NCBI GenBank assembly: GCA_029298735.1
Contig: JANSLP010000084.1
Span: 1 to 64,000, forward strand
DNA from: Ophiostoma sp. CBS 140.51
Lineage: Eukaryota; Ascomycota; Sordariomycetes; Ophiostomatales; Ophiostomataceae
DNA: 64,000 nt
Reading direction: 5' to 3'
Below the pieces are notes generated by a model. It searched no databases. It saw only the letters and a program-made list of their open reading frames with translations, and was not told where the DNA came from. The position numbers and the translations under genes were made by a program. This document shows, piece by piece, positions 52,764-63,700 of this stretch (its first letter is position 1; the number at the start of each line of letters is the position of its first letter).

Positions 52764-53672
52764 GTGGTGCGAGAGGAGGGAAAAGAGAAAAAAGAAAATT
52801 CACAAAATAATCATGTTGTTGAGGGGGGGTAAAAAAATCATATTGGACACGGGTTGTGTGCGGATTACTATCATACAAATAGGACATGAGTTTCGGTTTT
52901 CCTTTCTTTTCATTTTTTCCTGTTCATTTGTTTCATCTTTCAATTGCTTCTCATCTGTTTTGATTACTTAGTTACTGGTTTCTGGCACTGTTTTGTTTTG
53001 CTATATGCCTCTGCTTTTGCTTTTCTGCTCTGCTCAATATCTTTTGTCATCTATTCACTTGCATCTGCTTTTTTGTTTATTTTCAAGCAACACTTCACTC
53101 TGCTATTTAATTTCTTTTCGTCTTGTCTTCTTCATGACCTCTGATGACGATGACTTTTTGCTTTTTTATCCTAGCTTATACAGTGTACAATTTATACGGC
53201 CTTGATTCTCTACAAACTATTTGGTTATTTCCTTCATTGCAATCTGTGACCACGTGCTACTGCAACTTGCTAAAGTTTGAGCCTCGCCTTATTGTTTGAC
53301 ACCATCTGCGTAGAAAAACGGCTGACGGGGCCGACAACAACTCTACAACCTTCAAGGTTCCTTATATAAGTAAAATTTTTAAAAATAACTTGCAATTAAA
53401 CGGCTGCGCGATGTTGCTCTATATATTCTGTTCGGACCGTACCAAAAAAATAAAGAAAAGAATATCACCTATCGTCCACATTTGCCTGTTTAGATTACCG
53501 ACCGCCCTATCCACATCTGCCCTACCGACCATGTTTTACTTTCCTGTATCATAAATCCTACCCGATATGTTTTCCAGACTACTTTCCCTGTGTCTCTTCG
53601 AAATTCATCACTTCTTTGGCAACATTGTGTTGAGATCATCCTAGTTGACTGTTAGTTACGAGTTTGGTGCCA
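52764..53672. other. Convergent 3' flanks of leashin and the transcription factor
   Basis: T- and AT-rich sequence between two convergent genes, likely holding both 3' UTRs. Short Phe/Leu/Ser-rich frames here reflect composition. TATATAAG near 53363 and AAATAAAG near 53447 are noted without assigned function. Confidence 0.55.
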
Positions 53673-56337
53673 TCATGAATCCTGTAGAAGGTGGTCTTGA
53701 ATACATACCCAGCTTATACCGTCTAGAAGATTTGTTTCCTGCTCTTGGTACTGTCCATGGCCTGCAGTTGTAGCAAATGGATATTGATGACGGCCGAGAT
53801 CGATATGCTGCTGCGGTTGCGGTTGTTGTTGATGATGTTGAGCAGGTGACGGCTGCTGTTGAAGTGGCTGTTGCGCCTGCTGAGGCTGTTGTGTCTGTCC
53901 ATGCACGGCAATATTTGCAGACCACTCGCCACCGCCGAAATTCTCAGGGCTGTCCGCACTGACCATTTGCGGGTGGCCCCACAGAGCCTCGCCGTTTGCG
54001 ACACCAGAAAAGACCATGTTGCTGCCAGCAGTGTAGGGTGCAGCCTGTGCCATTGGTTGTCCCGGTGGCGGGTGGAAGGCATAGGCCTGATCGGAACCCA
54101 GAAGACCGGCCGTGTCGGTTGGTGCCATAGCCCGTGGGATGGACTCTCGGCCGTTTGGAGCCGCCTGGTACCTTTGCTGCAGCTTTTGCTGGTGCTGCTG
54201 AATCTGGTGCTGTGACTGTGGCTGTGGCTGCGGTTGCTGGTGGTGATGCTGTTGGTTGTGGTGAGGATATGGTTGGCCATTACCCAATGGTTGATACTGC
54301 TGGTTTGGAAGTTGGAATGGCATAGATGGCACGGTTCCCGTAATCATGCTGGCAGGTACAGGTCCACTTGTTGAGAATTGGGGAAGAGAGGGGATAGCAG
54401 GCGAGATAATCTCATCTTTGATCATACCAATACCTGGCTTGTCTTGACTTGAATTTGGTGCAGCACGGAGCGGTGGAACACTTGGTAGTGGCATACCTCC
54501 GTTGGCCGCCGTCAAGGTCTGTTGCGCCAGTTGGGCCTGGGGAACCGCTTGTTTTGTGGATGTCGGCGCACGCAACTTGCGGAACTCGCAATAGGTGGCA
54601 CTCTTTTGCATCACCTCATAAAGAATACCCTGCGCCTTTTCGTGCAGGCTCTGCGACGGCTCGGTGTCAAAGACGTAGTCGAGACACCTACTGATGCGGT
54701 CGGATTCGCTGACAGACTGGCCGTGAAATGCTTCTGTGGTGAGTAGCAGTGCAATTTGATACTGCATAAAAGCACCAAGATACCAGCGCCACTGGGCATA
54801 TTCCGGGTTGGTTTCCAGTTCGATCCCGATTTCAATTATACGAATGCCACTCTGGATCAATGATGAGTGCAGACGTTCCGAGAGTGGATTGCTTGTGTTG
54901 GAATGATACGGGTGGAGGACCATGACATGCATGCGGCAGATGAAAAGCTCCTTGACCAGCTTCGTGTAGCGCTTGATCGGGGTAGCATCGTCAAGATAGC
55001 CTTCGTACTTTTGGTTGAGACGGTGGCAGAACTTTTCAATCTTGGCCATCACAATCGTGAGGTGCGACTTGCGCCGTTCGAGCTTGAAGCGGTCGATCCA
55101 AATGATGCGCATCATCTCGTTGACCTCAAAGCGTAGCACGGCAAGAAAAGAAGATGCCCAACTTTGCTTCGATGTGAACGGGACTGCCATTTCTGTCTCG
55201 AGCGTCAAGTCAGCATCGTCGCAATTATACGGCAAAAATGTATCGTAGTCCTCTCGATGGATTGTTGGCCGTGGGCCCTGAGCCTCGCATGTGCGAATAT
55301 CCAAAAAGCAGAGTTGGTGCCAAATCAAGCGGCGAACGTGTGTTTCCAGGGGTGTCAAGCCAAAAGCGCTACCGTCACGGTGCAGGGCCATGCACTCTGC
55401 CATGCGGATGGCGGCACCAACCATGATTGAGTGCGACCGCGAGACCTCATCGCGGCAAAGGGCAACCTAAGAACGTTGTTAGACGAGAAAATATACTACT
55501 GCATAAACTCCAGAAATGTGAAATGTGGGCTGCACGTACAAGATAAATAACAAAGGCTTGCATGGCCTCGACACTGGTGGTGCGAAGAAGGTTTGCTCTG
55601 CCAAGTGAGGCTTCTACGCCATACTTGACAATCCCCACAAGGTCAACTTTTCTGACATTGAATTGGACGGCAATTTCGTTTTCGTCGGCGGCGACAACGC
55701 CAGAAAAGAGCACGGCAAGAACCAAAGCCTGGCGAGGTCGGCGAGGCTGGCGTCCACGGTCCACGAGCACCAGAAACTCGCTGAATTGTTGCTCAAAGGT
55801 TGGCTGGTGCAGGCAAGACGCAATTGGGTGCACGCTTTTGAAATATGTGTTTTTCAAAAAGTCACAGATCCATGACGAGGGGAGTAGATTTTGCACGGCG
55901 GGAACGGCCGTCAAATGACCAAATAGAGCACTGCTGGATGGCGGGATGTAGTCGCTCGATGGGCGCAGAAAGTCTGGGATTGGCGGTGCATCGCTCATAT
56001 CGTTGTCGTCATCGGCAAAGTCACCATTGAAGCCATCCCGGGCAGATGTTTTTGGCTGAGTTGCACGCGGAGTATGCCTCTGGGAACCAACTGGGCTGAG
56101 GTTGAAGCCAAATGTCCCTGGCTTGCTTGCGAGAGCCACATTGATCTAAGCATTTAGTTAGCTTTGTTCATATTATATTTGCACCCCCTTTCTCCTCGTT
56201 TATTGTTCTTTTACCTCTTCAGCTAGACGTGGCCGGTTGAGCCCACCAATACGCTCTGTCATGCGCATGCGACCGACCTTGAACCCGAGGTCAATCATGT
56301 CATTTGTTGCCTCGTCTTCTTCCTCATCTTCATCCAT
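53673..56337 (-). CDS. Fungal-specific transcription factor domain protein, zinc cluster not found
   Basis: Probable nuclear regulator. Exons 56337-56215, 56145-55540 and 55466-53673, joined by 69- and 73-bp GT-AG introns in phase 0, give 840 residues from the first clear ATG. The middle (about 130-460) is a fungal_trans domain: YFKSVHPIASCLHQPTF, RAMAECMALHRDG-like core (IRMAECMALHRDG), then RRLIWHQLCFLDIRTCEAQG with the family pattern RR-x-W-x-L-x-x-x-D. The N-terminus is acidic (MDEDEEEDEATND). The last 230 residues are rich in Gln, His and Pro, typical of activation regions. Family members normally begin with a Zn2Cys6 cluster. None is visible upstream: the frame stays open to about 56470, then enters an AT-rich island and unrelated orphan frames. 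Either a remote 5' exon exists, or the gene is 5'-truncated and would encode a protein without its own zinc cluster. The gene is convergent with leashin. Confidence 0.75.
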
Positions 56338-56379
56338 GCTGTTCTCGTCGGCGTGATCGTAAATCAAGTCCTCGTGGTA

Positions 56380-56580
56380 TGGAAGATATATAAATAATCT
56401 GTTAGTGAAAGCGTTGTCTTTTTTAGAGTAAGAAATGCGTGTAGATTTGCTGTGTAGAGACTTTAACTATAACGATCTGGCGTAGCCTTTATTTTTGTTA
56501 TATTTATTTGTGAGGTCTCGTAGCCCAGAGGTTACGTGACCTCTTAATGTATTTATATTAATATAAATAACGAGCAGAAT
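56380..56580. other. AT-rich island with palindrome and A-box-like hairpin
   Basis: About 200 bp clearly poorer in GC than its surroundings. It contains a perfect 20-bp palindrome at 56550-56569 (TATTTATATTAATATAAATA), and at 56512-56543 a GAGGTC/GACCTC inverted pair flanking TAGCCCAGAGG, which matches the RNA polymerase III A-box consensus TRGYNNARNNG. No B box follows, so it is not a complete tRNA. It sits exactly between the transcription factor's 5' end and the orphan ORF cluster, and could be a relic of an insertion or rearrangement. Confidence 0.45.
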
Positions 56581-57430
56581 TGTCCATCCTTTGACTCAAA
56601 TTGATTGCACCATCGATTATCTGAACATCCTTGATTTGCCGGCGTCCTGGTACCAATGCTGTCAGTGCAGACGAAATGGAGACGATGGGTTTGGCCAACA
56701 GACTGAGCGCTGAGGATAAGGCTCTGGCAGCAGTATTTGCTGAGGCTGAGAGAGCACGACGACCCATTGAAATGGGGACAAGAAGCATGCCTCTGCCGCG
56801 ACCTCCGTCGCCGTCTCTGTCTCTGCGACAGGCAACAGCTCCGGCGATGGACCCAGCACAGGCCTCAACAACAGCTCCATCGACAGCCCCGTCATCATCG
56901 ACATCCACCTCATACCCTACTGGCCATAGATCGTCACTCCCCTCTGGTCCGTCCACCGGCAGCTGTGGATCATACATCTCCTTGGTGGGCAGTGCGGCCA
57001 TGGGTAGGTACGGCACCCACGGCAGGCAGTTCCTCTTCATGACCGCCAGTGCCCGTCGCTTGTGCTTCTTCTCCCACAAGAAGGAGTCGTAGAGGCCCGT
57101 GTTCTCTTCGGGGGCGTTGGCCATGGCCTCGTTCCAGGTCTTGCACGGTGCACCTTCACCGTCGTCGTCATCGATGTCATCCTCTTCCTCTGTGACAATT
57201 GGCAAGCCGTTCTCATTTGCATTGTAACCGTAGCCGTCGAAGTCCGACTCGTCGGGCCAGTAGTTTATCCTCTCCATGTCGAGTCCAAGTTTGTCACGTC
57301 GGAGAGCCACAGGCTGTGCTTGCCAATTCATGTCGATGCGTTGACATTTCGCAAACTCCTCGTCATCGCTGCCACCATCGCTGTCGCTATCCTCAGGGTC
57401 AAACCGCTCGGTCATCTGTTGTGGGGTCAT
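56558..57430 (-). CDS. Acidic orphan protein (may be downstream part of an interrupted gene)
   Basis: Not recognised. From ATG 57430 (context GCGCCATGA) to TAA 56558 the frame encodes 290 residues. The first 90 are strongly acidic (EDSDSDGGSDDEEF, EEEDDIDDDDGEGAP). A middle basic-aromatic segment reads LYDSFLWEKKHKRRALAVMK followed by NCLPWVPYLPMAALP, and the end has an Ala/Ser-rich helix-like region. The same frame is open upstream to a single TAG at 57481-57479, beyond which it continues to ATG 57772, so this may be the second half of one gene. The stop codon lies within the palindrome of the AT-rich island. Codon use looks coding-like, but without a homologue I cannot assign a role. Confidence 0.4.
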   Translation of the reverse strand: MTPQQMTERFDPEDSDSDGGSDDEEFAKCQRIDMNWQAQPVALRRDKLGLDMERINYWPDESDFDGYGYNANENGLPIVTEEEDDIDDDDGEGAPCKTWNEAMANAPEENTGLYDSFLWEKKHKRRALAVMKRNCLPWVPYLPMAALPTKEMYDPQLPVDGPEGSDDLWPVGYEVDVDDDGAVDGAVVEACAGSIAGAVACRRDRDGDGGRGRGMLLVPISMGRRALSASANTAARALSSALSLLAKPIVSISSALTALVPGRRQIKDVQIIDGAINLSQRMDNSARYLY

Positions 57431-57478
57431 GGCGCCACCTCCCTCTTCTCCCGATTCACAATCCAATTCAGACTCTGA

Positions 57479-57772
57479 CTACTCCGCGTCACTATCACCG
57501 TCAGTACGCTGCCTCGTCGCAAGTGGGCCACCGTCACCGTCACCATCACCACCCACAGGAACAGCCCTCTTCTGCTGGAGGGCAGTCTTTATGGCTGCTT
57601 CAACGACTTTCTTGGCATCAGTATGGTCAACCCAGCCGGGAATGACGGCGACTTGCTGCTGGAGAGACGTGCGCACCGACTTTAAGTGTAAAACGAGGGC
57701 GTCGCGAGGAGCCGGTGTGAGCAGAATGTACAGCTGCTGGGCCATGAGGTAGAAGATAAGCTCGGTACCCAT
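57479..57772 (-). CDS. Small orphan ORF ending at in-frame TAG
   Basis: ATG 57772 lies in an ideal start context (CCGCCATGGG). The 97-residue product begins with a hydrophobic stretch (ELIFYLMAQQLYILLTP), continues with a helix-like segment containing KKVVEAAIKTALQQKR, and ends Gly/Asp-rich. It stops at TAG 57481-57479, and the same frame continues into the 290-residue acidic ORF downstream. It could be an independent small gene, or the 5' part of a gene broken by one nonsense codon. No family recognised. Confidence 0.35.
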   Translation of the reverse strand: MGTELIFYLMAQQLYILLTPAPRDALVLHLKSVRTSLQQQVAVIPGWVDHTDAKKVVEAAIKTALQQKRAVPVGGDGDGDGGPLATRQRTDGDSDAE

Positions 57773-57789
57773 GGCGGGCGTGGTGGGAG

Positions 57790-58290
57790 GAGGGTTGCCC
57801 GAGGTCCAAAATTACCCGGAGGAGGCGGCGGCGGCGGAGGAGGAGGAGCGGGTGCACCTGCTGCCACCACAACAGCTGTCGATGCACCACCTTGGGCTGC
57901 ACCTGCTGTTGCGCCACGATCACCATCACCTGGAACAGTACTGACTGGAGGTACACCAGCGGCACTCATGTCTCCTGGATTGGTCGCAGGCATGGCTGGA
58001 ATGGTAGGTGCTGTCACCGCCGAGGGAGTCTGGCCTTGAGCAGCAGCACCTTGAGCAACAGTCTGAACAGGAGTCTGAACAGGAGTCTGAGCAAGAGCGG
58101 GTTGAGTAGATGTCGGTGTAGAAGTTGCAGCTGGAGTGGAGGTTGGTGAGGGAGCAGACAACCAAATAAAGAACTCTGTGAAGAAATCCGCATATGTAAT
58201 TTTCTTTGTTCTGTTGGGTATAAAATAGCCAGAGTTGCATTTTCTGTTTCGCGATGTCGCACGTCTGGTCTTCTACGTGATCTACGGTTC
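57790..58290 (-). other. Proline/threonine-rich open frame upstream of the orphan ORF
   Basis: On the minus strand an open frame reads TYADFFTEFFIWLSAPSPTS, then Thr/Pro/Gln/Ala-rich repeats (TPVQTPVQT) and a run of ten prolines ending in GNF. It has no suitable ATG of its own and is out of frame with the ORF that starts at 57772. It could be a 5' exon whose donor I could not place (a GTAATT follows the proline run), part of a frameshifted pseudogene, or chance. Region 58290-58451 is AT-richer and holds nothing I can name. Confidence 0.25.
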
Positions 58291-58451
58291 TACGAGCAGC
58301 AAACCGTTAAAGTGAAAAGGGGCAAAAGAGACGTGATGGGAAAACACGGGCAAATGGAGATGAAGACAAGAAAGAGAAGTATTGTAATGTATGAAAAAGG
58401 AGAATGAAAAAAAGTAAACTGAAAGAAACAAACTTACACAACCTACCAAAC

Positions 58452-59522
58452 CTACCACCATTTGACGGGATCACCATGATGCATCGTCAGTATGATCGTA
58501 CGGGTTGTCAACCCTGGCCAGTCGTCAGGCGACGTATACCCACGACTCTCCCGTCGTTTCGCAATGCCAGTAAACAACGAGTCCACATCGACCGCCGACC
58601 GAGCCAGCGCAAACTCGTCGTCTTTGTCACCGTGCAAGCTACCTACCGACAGTCCCTTGGCCTCCCTGTTCTCGTCCATCATGCGTTTCCGCAAAGCCAA
58701 AACCCACTGGTCGGCAGCAGCATTCTGGGCAGCACGGGCGGCCTTGCAGGCAGCCGCGAAACCAGAGGCACCAATGGGGGGGAACTCGCGGCGAGGGGTC
58801 GACGGAGTCGATTTGCACACGACGACATCCCTCTGTTCGGGGCTTGGGACGTTTCTCGGGATACGAACACGCGGATCGGCGCCGTGAGGTACTTCGCTGG
58901 GCGGACGGCGGTAGTGCCGGGGCGGGAGGTAGTCGCTGGCGTAATCGTACGTGCTGTCGTCGTTGTCCTCTGTGTCTGTCTCAACATCGGCCTTCGCCGG
59001 GTTGTCCATGTTGATGACAACATCTGCACTGATGAAGCTGCTACTCACCTAAAGGTCAGGCAGGAGGTTAGATTCTACGGGGAGCGTATAGACATGATGG
59101 GATGGGGAGGATGTTGGAGAGAGAGACGGAGATGGTGTTGGCGCTGCTGCCCATGATAGGACGGCAGCAATGAGAATGGCTCCCAAAATCTTCCGAAAAT
59201 GCTCGCACACGACAATGTGCGTCTCTTCGGCATTTGAGTGGTCACCGTTGGAACAAAGCCTCGAGGCTCGGGGCGCCTCGGGCGGCAGCGTCGGTGGTGC
59301 TTGCGGTGTAAGCTGATACACTTGAGGGATCACAATGGCTACCCACCGGATGTATTGTAAGAACCACTTGGTCCGGACCACCAGCCGTTCCGTCCAGAAG
59401 GCAGCGCAGTCCAGCAGTAACGGGTTGTGGGCCAGCAAAAGCCAGACGGCGAACGCCACGGCCAGAGCCGGGGGCACGACGTGCCGGACGAACGTTGATG
59501 CGACGGGCCAAACTTGGTCCAT
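58452..59522 (-). CDS. Orphan protein with N-terminal membrane segment
   Basis: Not recognised. Start ATG 59522 is in good context (CACAATGGAC). The N-terminus holds a probable transmembrane segment (PPALAVAFAVWLLLAHNPLL) followed by an aromatic stretch. The frame reaches TAG at 59051-59049 and continues open in the same frame to TAG 58454-58452. The TAG lies in a good intron end (ATCTAAC...CTTTAG), and a phase-0 GTGTGC donor at 59210 would remove 162 bp including the TAG, giving about 302 residues. Without splicing the product ends after a second hydrophobic segment (ILGAILIAAVLSWAAAP). The C-terminal part is acidic (ETDTEDNDDSTYDYASDYLP) then mixed, with an Ala-rich helix and GYTSPDDWPGL. 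Exon structure is inferred from splice signals. Confidence 0.4.
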
Positions 59523-60384
59523 TGTGCAGAGTAAAAAAAGAAAAGAAAAGAAGAGCACGACTGAAGTCGGCGGGATTGAGAGTCCGCAGTGGGGGGCACT
59601 CACTGGGCTCACTGGGGTTCAGTGCCAAGATACGCTCCCGGGCTGGGTTGTGCGCTGTTCCCCGGTTGTGGGAAAGAGGGTGCAGGGTGCAAGAGCAGGG
59701 GTTTATTGCGGACGTGAAGTGGATGAGTCCACTGACAGTGGTGCTGTCTTGCTGTCTTGCTCTTGGGGCTGATTGCTTGTCGGTGCTTGTGATACGAGGA
59801 GAACGAGGGTCGCTCCAAGGCTTGGTATGCAGTGATGTTCGCTGGGATTGAGGAGTGATGGACACTGGGATGCGAAATCCAGTCGAATATCGCTGGAAGG
59901 TGGGAATGTCGGGCGGGACACTGGAGATGAGATGCCGAGGAAAGGATGAAGACGATCATGAAGTCGATGCAGGAGGGAAAACATGCTCAGCTGCATTTTG
60001 GGCTGCATCCTGGGATCGACTTCTTTTTATTCGTGGTGAACTTGTTTCCTATTCACTTTCATAAATCAAACAAAGGTAATTGTCGTGTCTTTCGTCTTTG
60101 TTTTCTTTTCTTCGTTATTTGTTCTCAAACAATAAAACTAGTAACAGAACAAAGCCGGCTTTGACTTTGTCTTTTGAAAAGAAGACCCTTTTTTTTCTTT
60201 TCTTTCTTCTCCTTCCTCTCACCCCTGTTTGTGCATCCCACGCCATGAATAGGCACGCAGCGTTACAGTGCAGCAGTGCAGCAGAACCCAACCCAGAGTC
60301 CACCCACAAGAAGCATCCAATACAAAATGCACGAGGCCGCACAAGGACGCAAAAGAAGACAGCACAGAGAGAGGACAAGCTTAC

Positions 60385-60539
60385 CAATGTCATTGCTCGC
60401 CTTAGTCCTGGGTCCGCAGCGTGGCATTCTGTGTTCCCCGAGGGTGTCCCCTTGTTCCTGCTCCCTGCCTTCCCCTACCTTTTTCGACTCGTCCCCGTTG
60501 TCTCCATCCCGAGAGTTCCAGAGATTATGCACAAACATG
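60385..60539 (-). other. Candidate small-gene first exon (weak)
   Basis: ATG 60539 in fair context (GCGGCCATGT) opens a 51-codon hydrophilic frame (FVHNLWNSRDGDNGDESKK onward) that ends at a GTAAGC donor starting at 60384. No convincing downstream exon was found. It may be chance; recorded because start context, composition and donor agree. Confidence 0.2.
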
Positions 60540-60745
60540 GCCGCTGTTGCGTCGCAGGGGAACACAATCGCCGGGTCTGAGGTCTTGGGTCTGGGACTGC
60601 TGTGACGAGACGGCTGGGACGGGACGGTTTTTTTGGGATATTGGTACGTTTTATGTTTGGTCAAACTGTTCCGCCGTTCGGTCGACTTTACGTTGTATTC
60701 ATTGTCTTTTGCCTGGCATTGTGATTCACGATTTTGCGACGAAGT

Positions 60746-60764
60746 ACACACACACACACACACA
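60746..60764. repeat. CA dinucleotide microsatellite
   Basis: About nine CA units in non-coding sequence. Confidence 0.85.
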
Positions 60765-63700
60765 TGGCTGGGTGTACAAACAATATATTTGTAAATGAAA
60801 ACCCCCACATTTGACACTTTCTGACATTGTTGACAGCTCGTGACAGGTTCATGACGAAGAACTCCAGACAACACACAAGCAGATATTATTTGGAAGCAAC
60901 AACCCTGTCACTTTGCGGGAAGCAAGGATGAGCTGTCGAGGATGCCGAGAGCTCAAGACAGAAGGTTGGGAGAGAACATGGAAAAGATTGTCGAGCTGAA
61001 TGCGATATGCTGAGCTGTGCTTGCGATGTGCATTGTTTTGCAAAGGACTTGGGTCTTTTTGTGTCTGCATTATGTCAAAGTGATTCTGTGTCTTTCAGCC
61101 ACGTCTTTATTATTTTCTGTTTGTCTTTCTTTTTTCTTCCCCTCTTCTCACTTCTCAACGGCCAGCAGTGGAGACGCAACGGTCGAGTTTTGTTGTTGTG
61201 CGAAGGGTGGTGTATTTTGTGAGACACGTTCTAATGCAAGACGCTGCCCAGGCATGCAACGGCTGCAGACTGCAGGCAAAACGGCAGGCAATTGACAGAA
61301 AGGACCACGCTCCTCTGCATTTTCTGCAAGACACTGCAAATGAGGGCTCGCGTTGAGTTGCATTTTTCTCTCGCATTTTGATTATCATGTACCTGCACTT
61401 CATGACTACCCTCCATCTTTTCCAAAGAACACATCCGTTGACAACGGACAGCACAGAGTATCATTGTCACTTTTGTCCGGAGTGAGTTGTCTTTATGCTT
61501 TCTTTTTTTTTCAGCAACACCTCTCCAAGTTGTGCACAACGGATGCAAAATGAAGCATGTTGATGGACAACTGGCGACGGCCGCTACAGTGGCTCTACAC
61601 ATTCGAGTGCATGTAGTTGTCCTCCATCCTCTGCATGCTTCTGCATGGCCAAGTATGCTTCTGCGCACTTGTCGGGTGTGGGATCAGAATGCGGAACAGA
61701 AAAGGAGAGAAAAGGAGCACCCACTTACACAAATCGTCTCTGAAGACTGCACATGGACTGCACAAATATCTCGCACACTATCTTGCACATCCGATTAATT
61801 TCTTCGACTTCATGACCGATGCATACTCGTCTCTATTTAAGCATACTCTCTTCTTCATCTCCGTCGTTTTCTTCCCAAGCGAACACCGACAAGCGAGACG
61901 GCAAAGAGTGTGGTAGAGGGGCCACATGCCACATGCGGTCGTCGGGCCGTGCTCAAAATTGAAGATGTCGGCGAGAATAAAATAAATCCAGTCTATCGTT
62001 CATGACAAAAACATGTCTGCAGAAGCTAGCACCGCTTTGGGGCACTCGTACATCGTGCATTTTTGAGACTTTCTTTTTTCTCTTTCAAGTAAAACGGCGA
62101 ACGGCGGACGGCTGTTTCCTTGCGGCAGGCATTCTTGCGATGCCCATTCCGCCGTTCTTTTTGACTTCTTTTTCCATTTTGCTTTCTCCCTCGCACACAT
62201 TGCCTCCACCTCCACCTTAACCCGTTATGATGATCGACTCGCCCAGGTGCAGGACGCTATTTGATCCGCCCAAAAAGAAAAGGGAAAACGCCAAAACGGC
62301 CAAGCTCTTTGCGCACTCGGTTGTCTCGTCTTGTCTCTCTGTGGCTGACTGGGGCCCATCTCGCTGCTCTTCTTCTCTCGACGCTCCTCTTTCAGCGAGA
62401 GTGATCGCCCGCAGTCGCCGTTTGTCTCGCTTCTGATCGCAACAACCTCGCAAGCTGTCAGCCGTTTTGTCTCAGTGATCCTACGAAGCGTTGTTGTTGT
62501 TGTCTTCTGCTGTCTATCATCGGCTTTCCTTCCCCATATGAAAACACCCTCCACGCACAGAATACCAGACAAAATAATCACGTTCGTCCGTCGACACCCT
62601 CAACAACAAAAAACCAATCGCAACCATCCTTACTGTCCCCTCCTTGCTGAGTCCTTCTTTCCCCCTCCCCTCTTTGGCTTCTTTGGGCATGGTTTCGGCT
62701 TGGCTCGACCACCTCGAACCATGTGGAGGTTTCCTTAGGCTGGCGCGGGTGCCTCTCGCTTGTGCCCGCCCTGCCCGCTTTTCCCTTGTCGTCTGTTGTT
62801 TCTTTTCCCGCTTTCCGCTTTCCGTTGCGCGCTCTGTTGGCCCCATGTCGTGCTGGACGGTGCGAGGCCACAGGGGGTTGTTAGTGGACTCCACGCAGGT
62901 AGGAAGGAAAGTGAGGAAACGTCAAAAAGAGGCGACATTACTACAGTAGTGCCCCTTTTCCAAAGCTCCTTCCCTGCACCTCCCTGTAGCTCCTCGTCCA
63001 CAATCCACAGCCCATGATTTGCTGATGATTTGCGGTCCATGATGTGCTCCACGGTCACAGTCCCATTGTCATTATCCATTTACCACGGTCCACGGTTCAT
63101 GGTTCCTCCTCGCCAATCGACCTTCTTGGCTCTCATCACACTCGGGTTTCCTGATTGTCGAGTGCGACGTTGAAGACAACAAAAAGAAAGCCCGGGACAG
63201 ACGGAGTGGCCCCATGTGTTTTTCTTTTTTACGAAACACAAACAACGTCGTAATCGTTTCTAAAATGAGCTCTTTTGCACATGCAAAATGTTCAGCTAGG
63301 CTGCTGCAACAAAATGTGTCCGTATTATCATCCACCGGCAGTCTCCGTCTTGTCTTCACTGCCATTGTTCTTTTCTTCCCTTCGCTTCTTCTTCTTCTTC
63401 CTCTTTTTCTTCTTTTCTCACAAGTTCACATTCCGTGGAATGAAATCCGAGTCTAATCAACAATGGGATAAGAGGGGGGGTATTCCCGAAAAAGCTTGCG
63501 TCTCGTGGCAGGATGGATGGGGTGTGTGGATGGTTGTGGACAGCGAAGGAAGTCAAGCGAGAAGGAAGCGAAGAAGAGACGATCAGGAAAAAGAAAATAA
63601 ACTCAAAAAAGAACAATGTCCGTGCTCTGCTTTTCGCTTCACAAATTCTCCAAAAGAATAGAGAGAGGGGGAGAAGGACAGCATGGTCCACGCTGCGCTA

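Noticed and set aside
56510..56590. Complete tRNA or SINE at the A-box match
   Set aside because: No B box or cloverleaf follows; only the A-box-like half is present, so it is reported as a relic at most.
57926..58240. Cys/Ser-rich 104-residue minus-strand ORF
   Set aside because: It is the alternative frame of the Thr/Pro/Gln repeat segment; the regular Cys pattern comes from that repeat, not from a disulfide-rich protein family.
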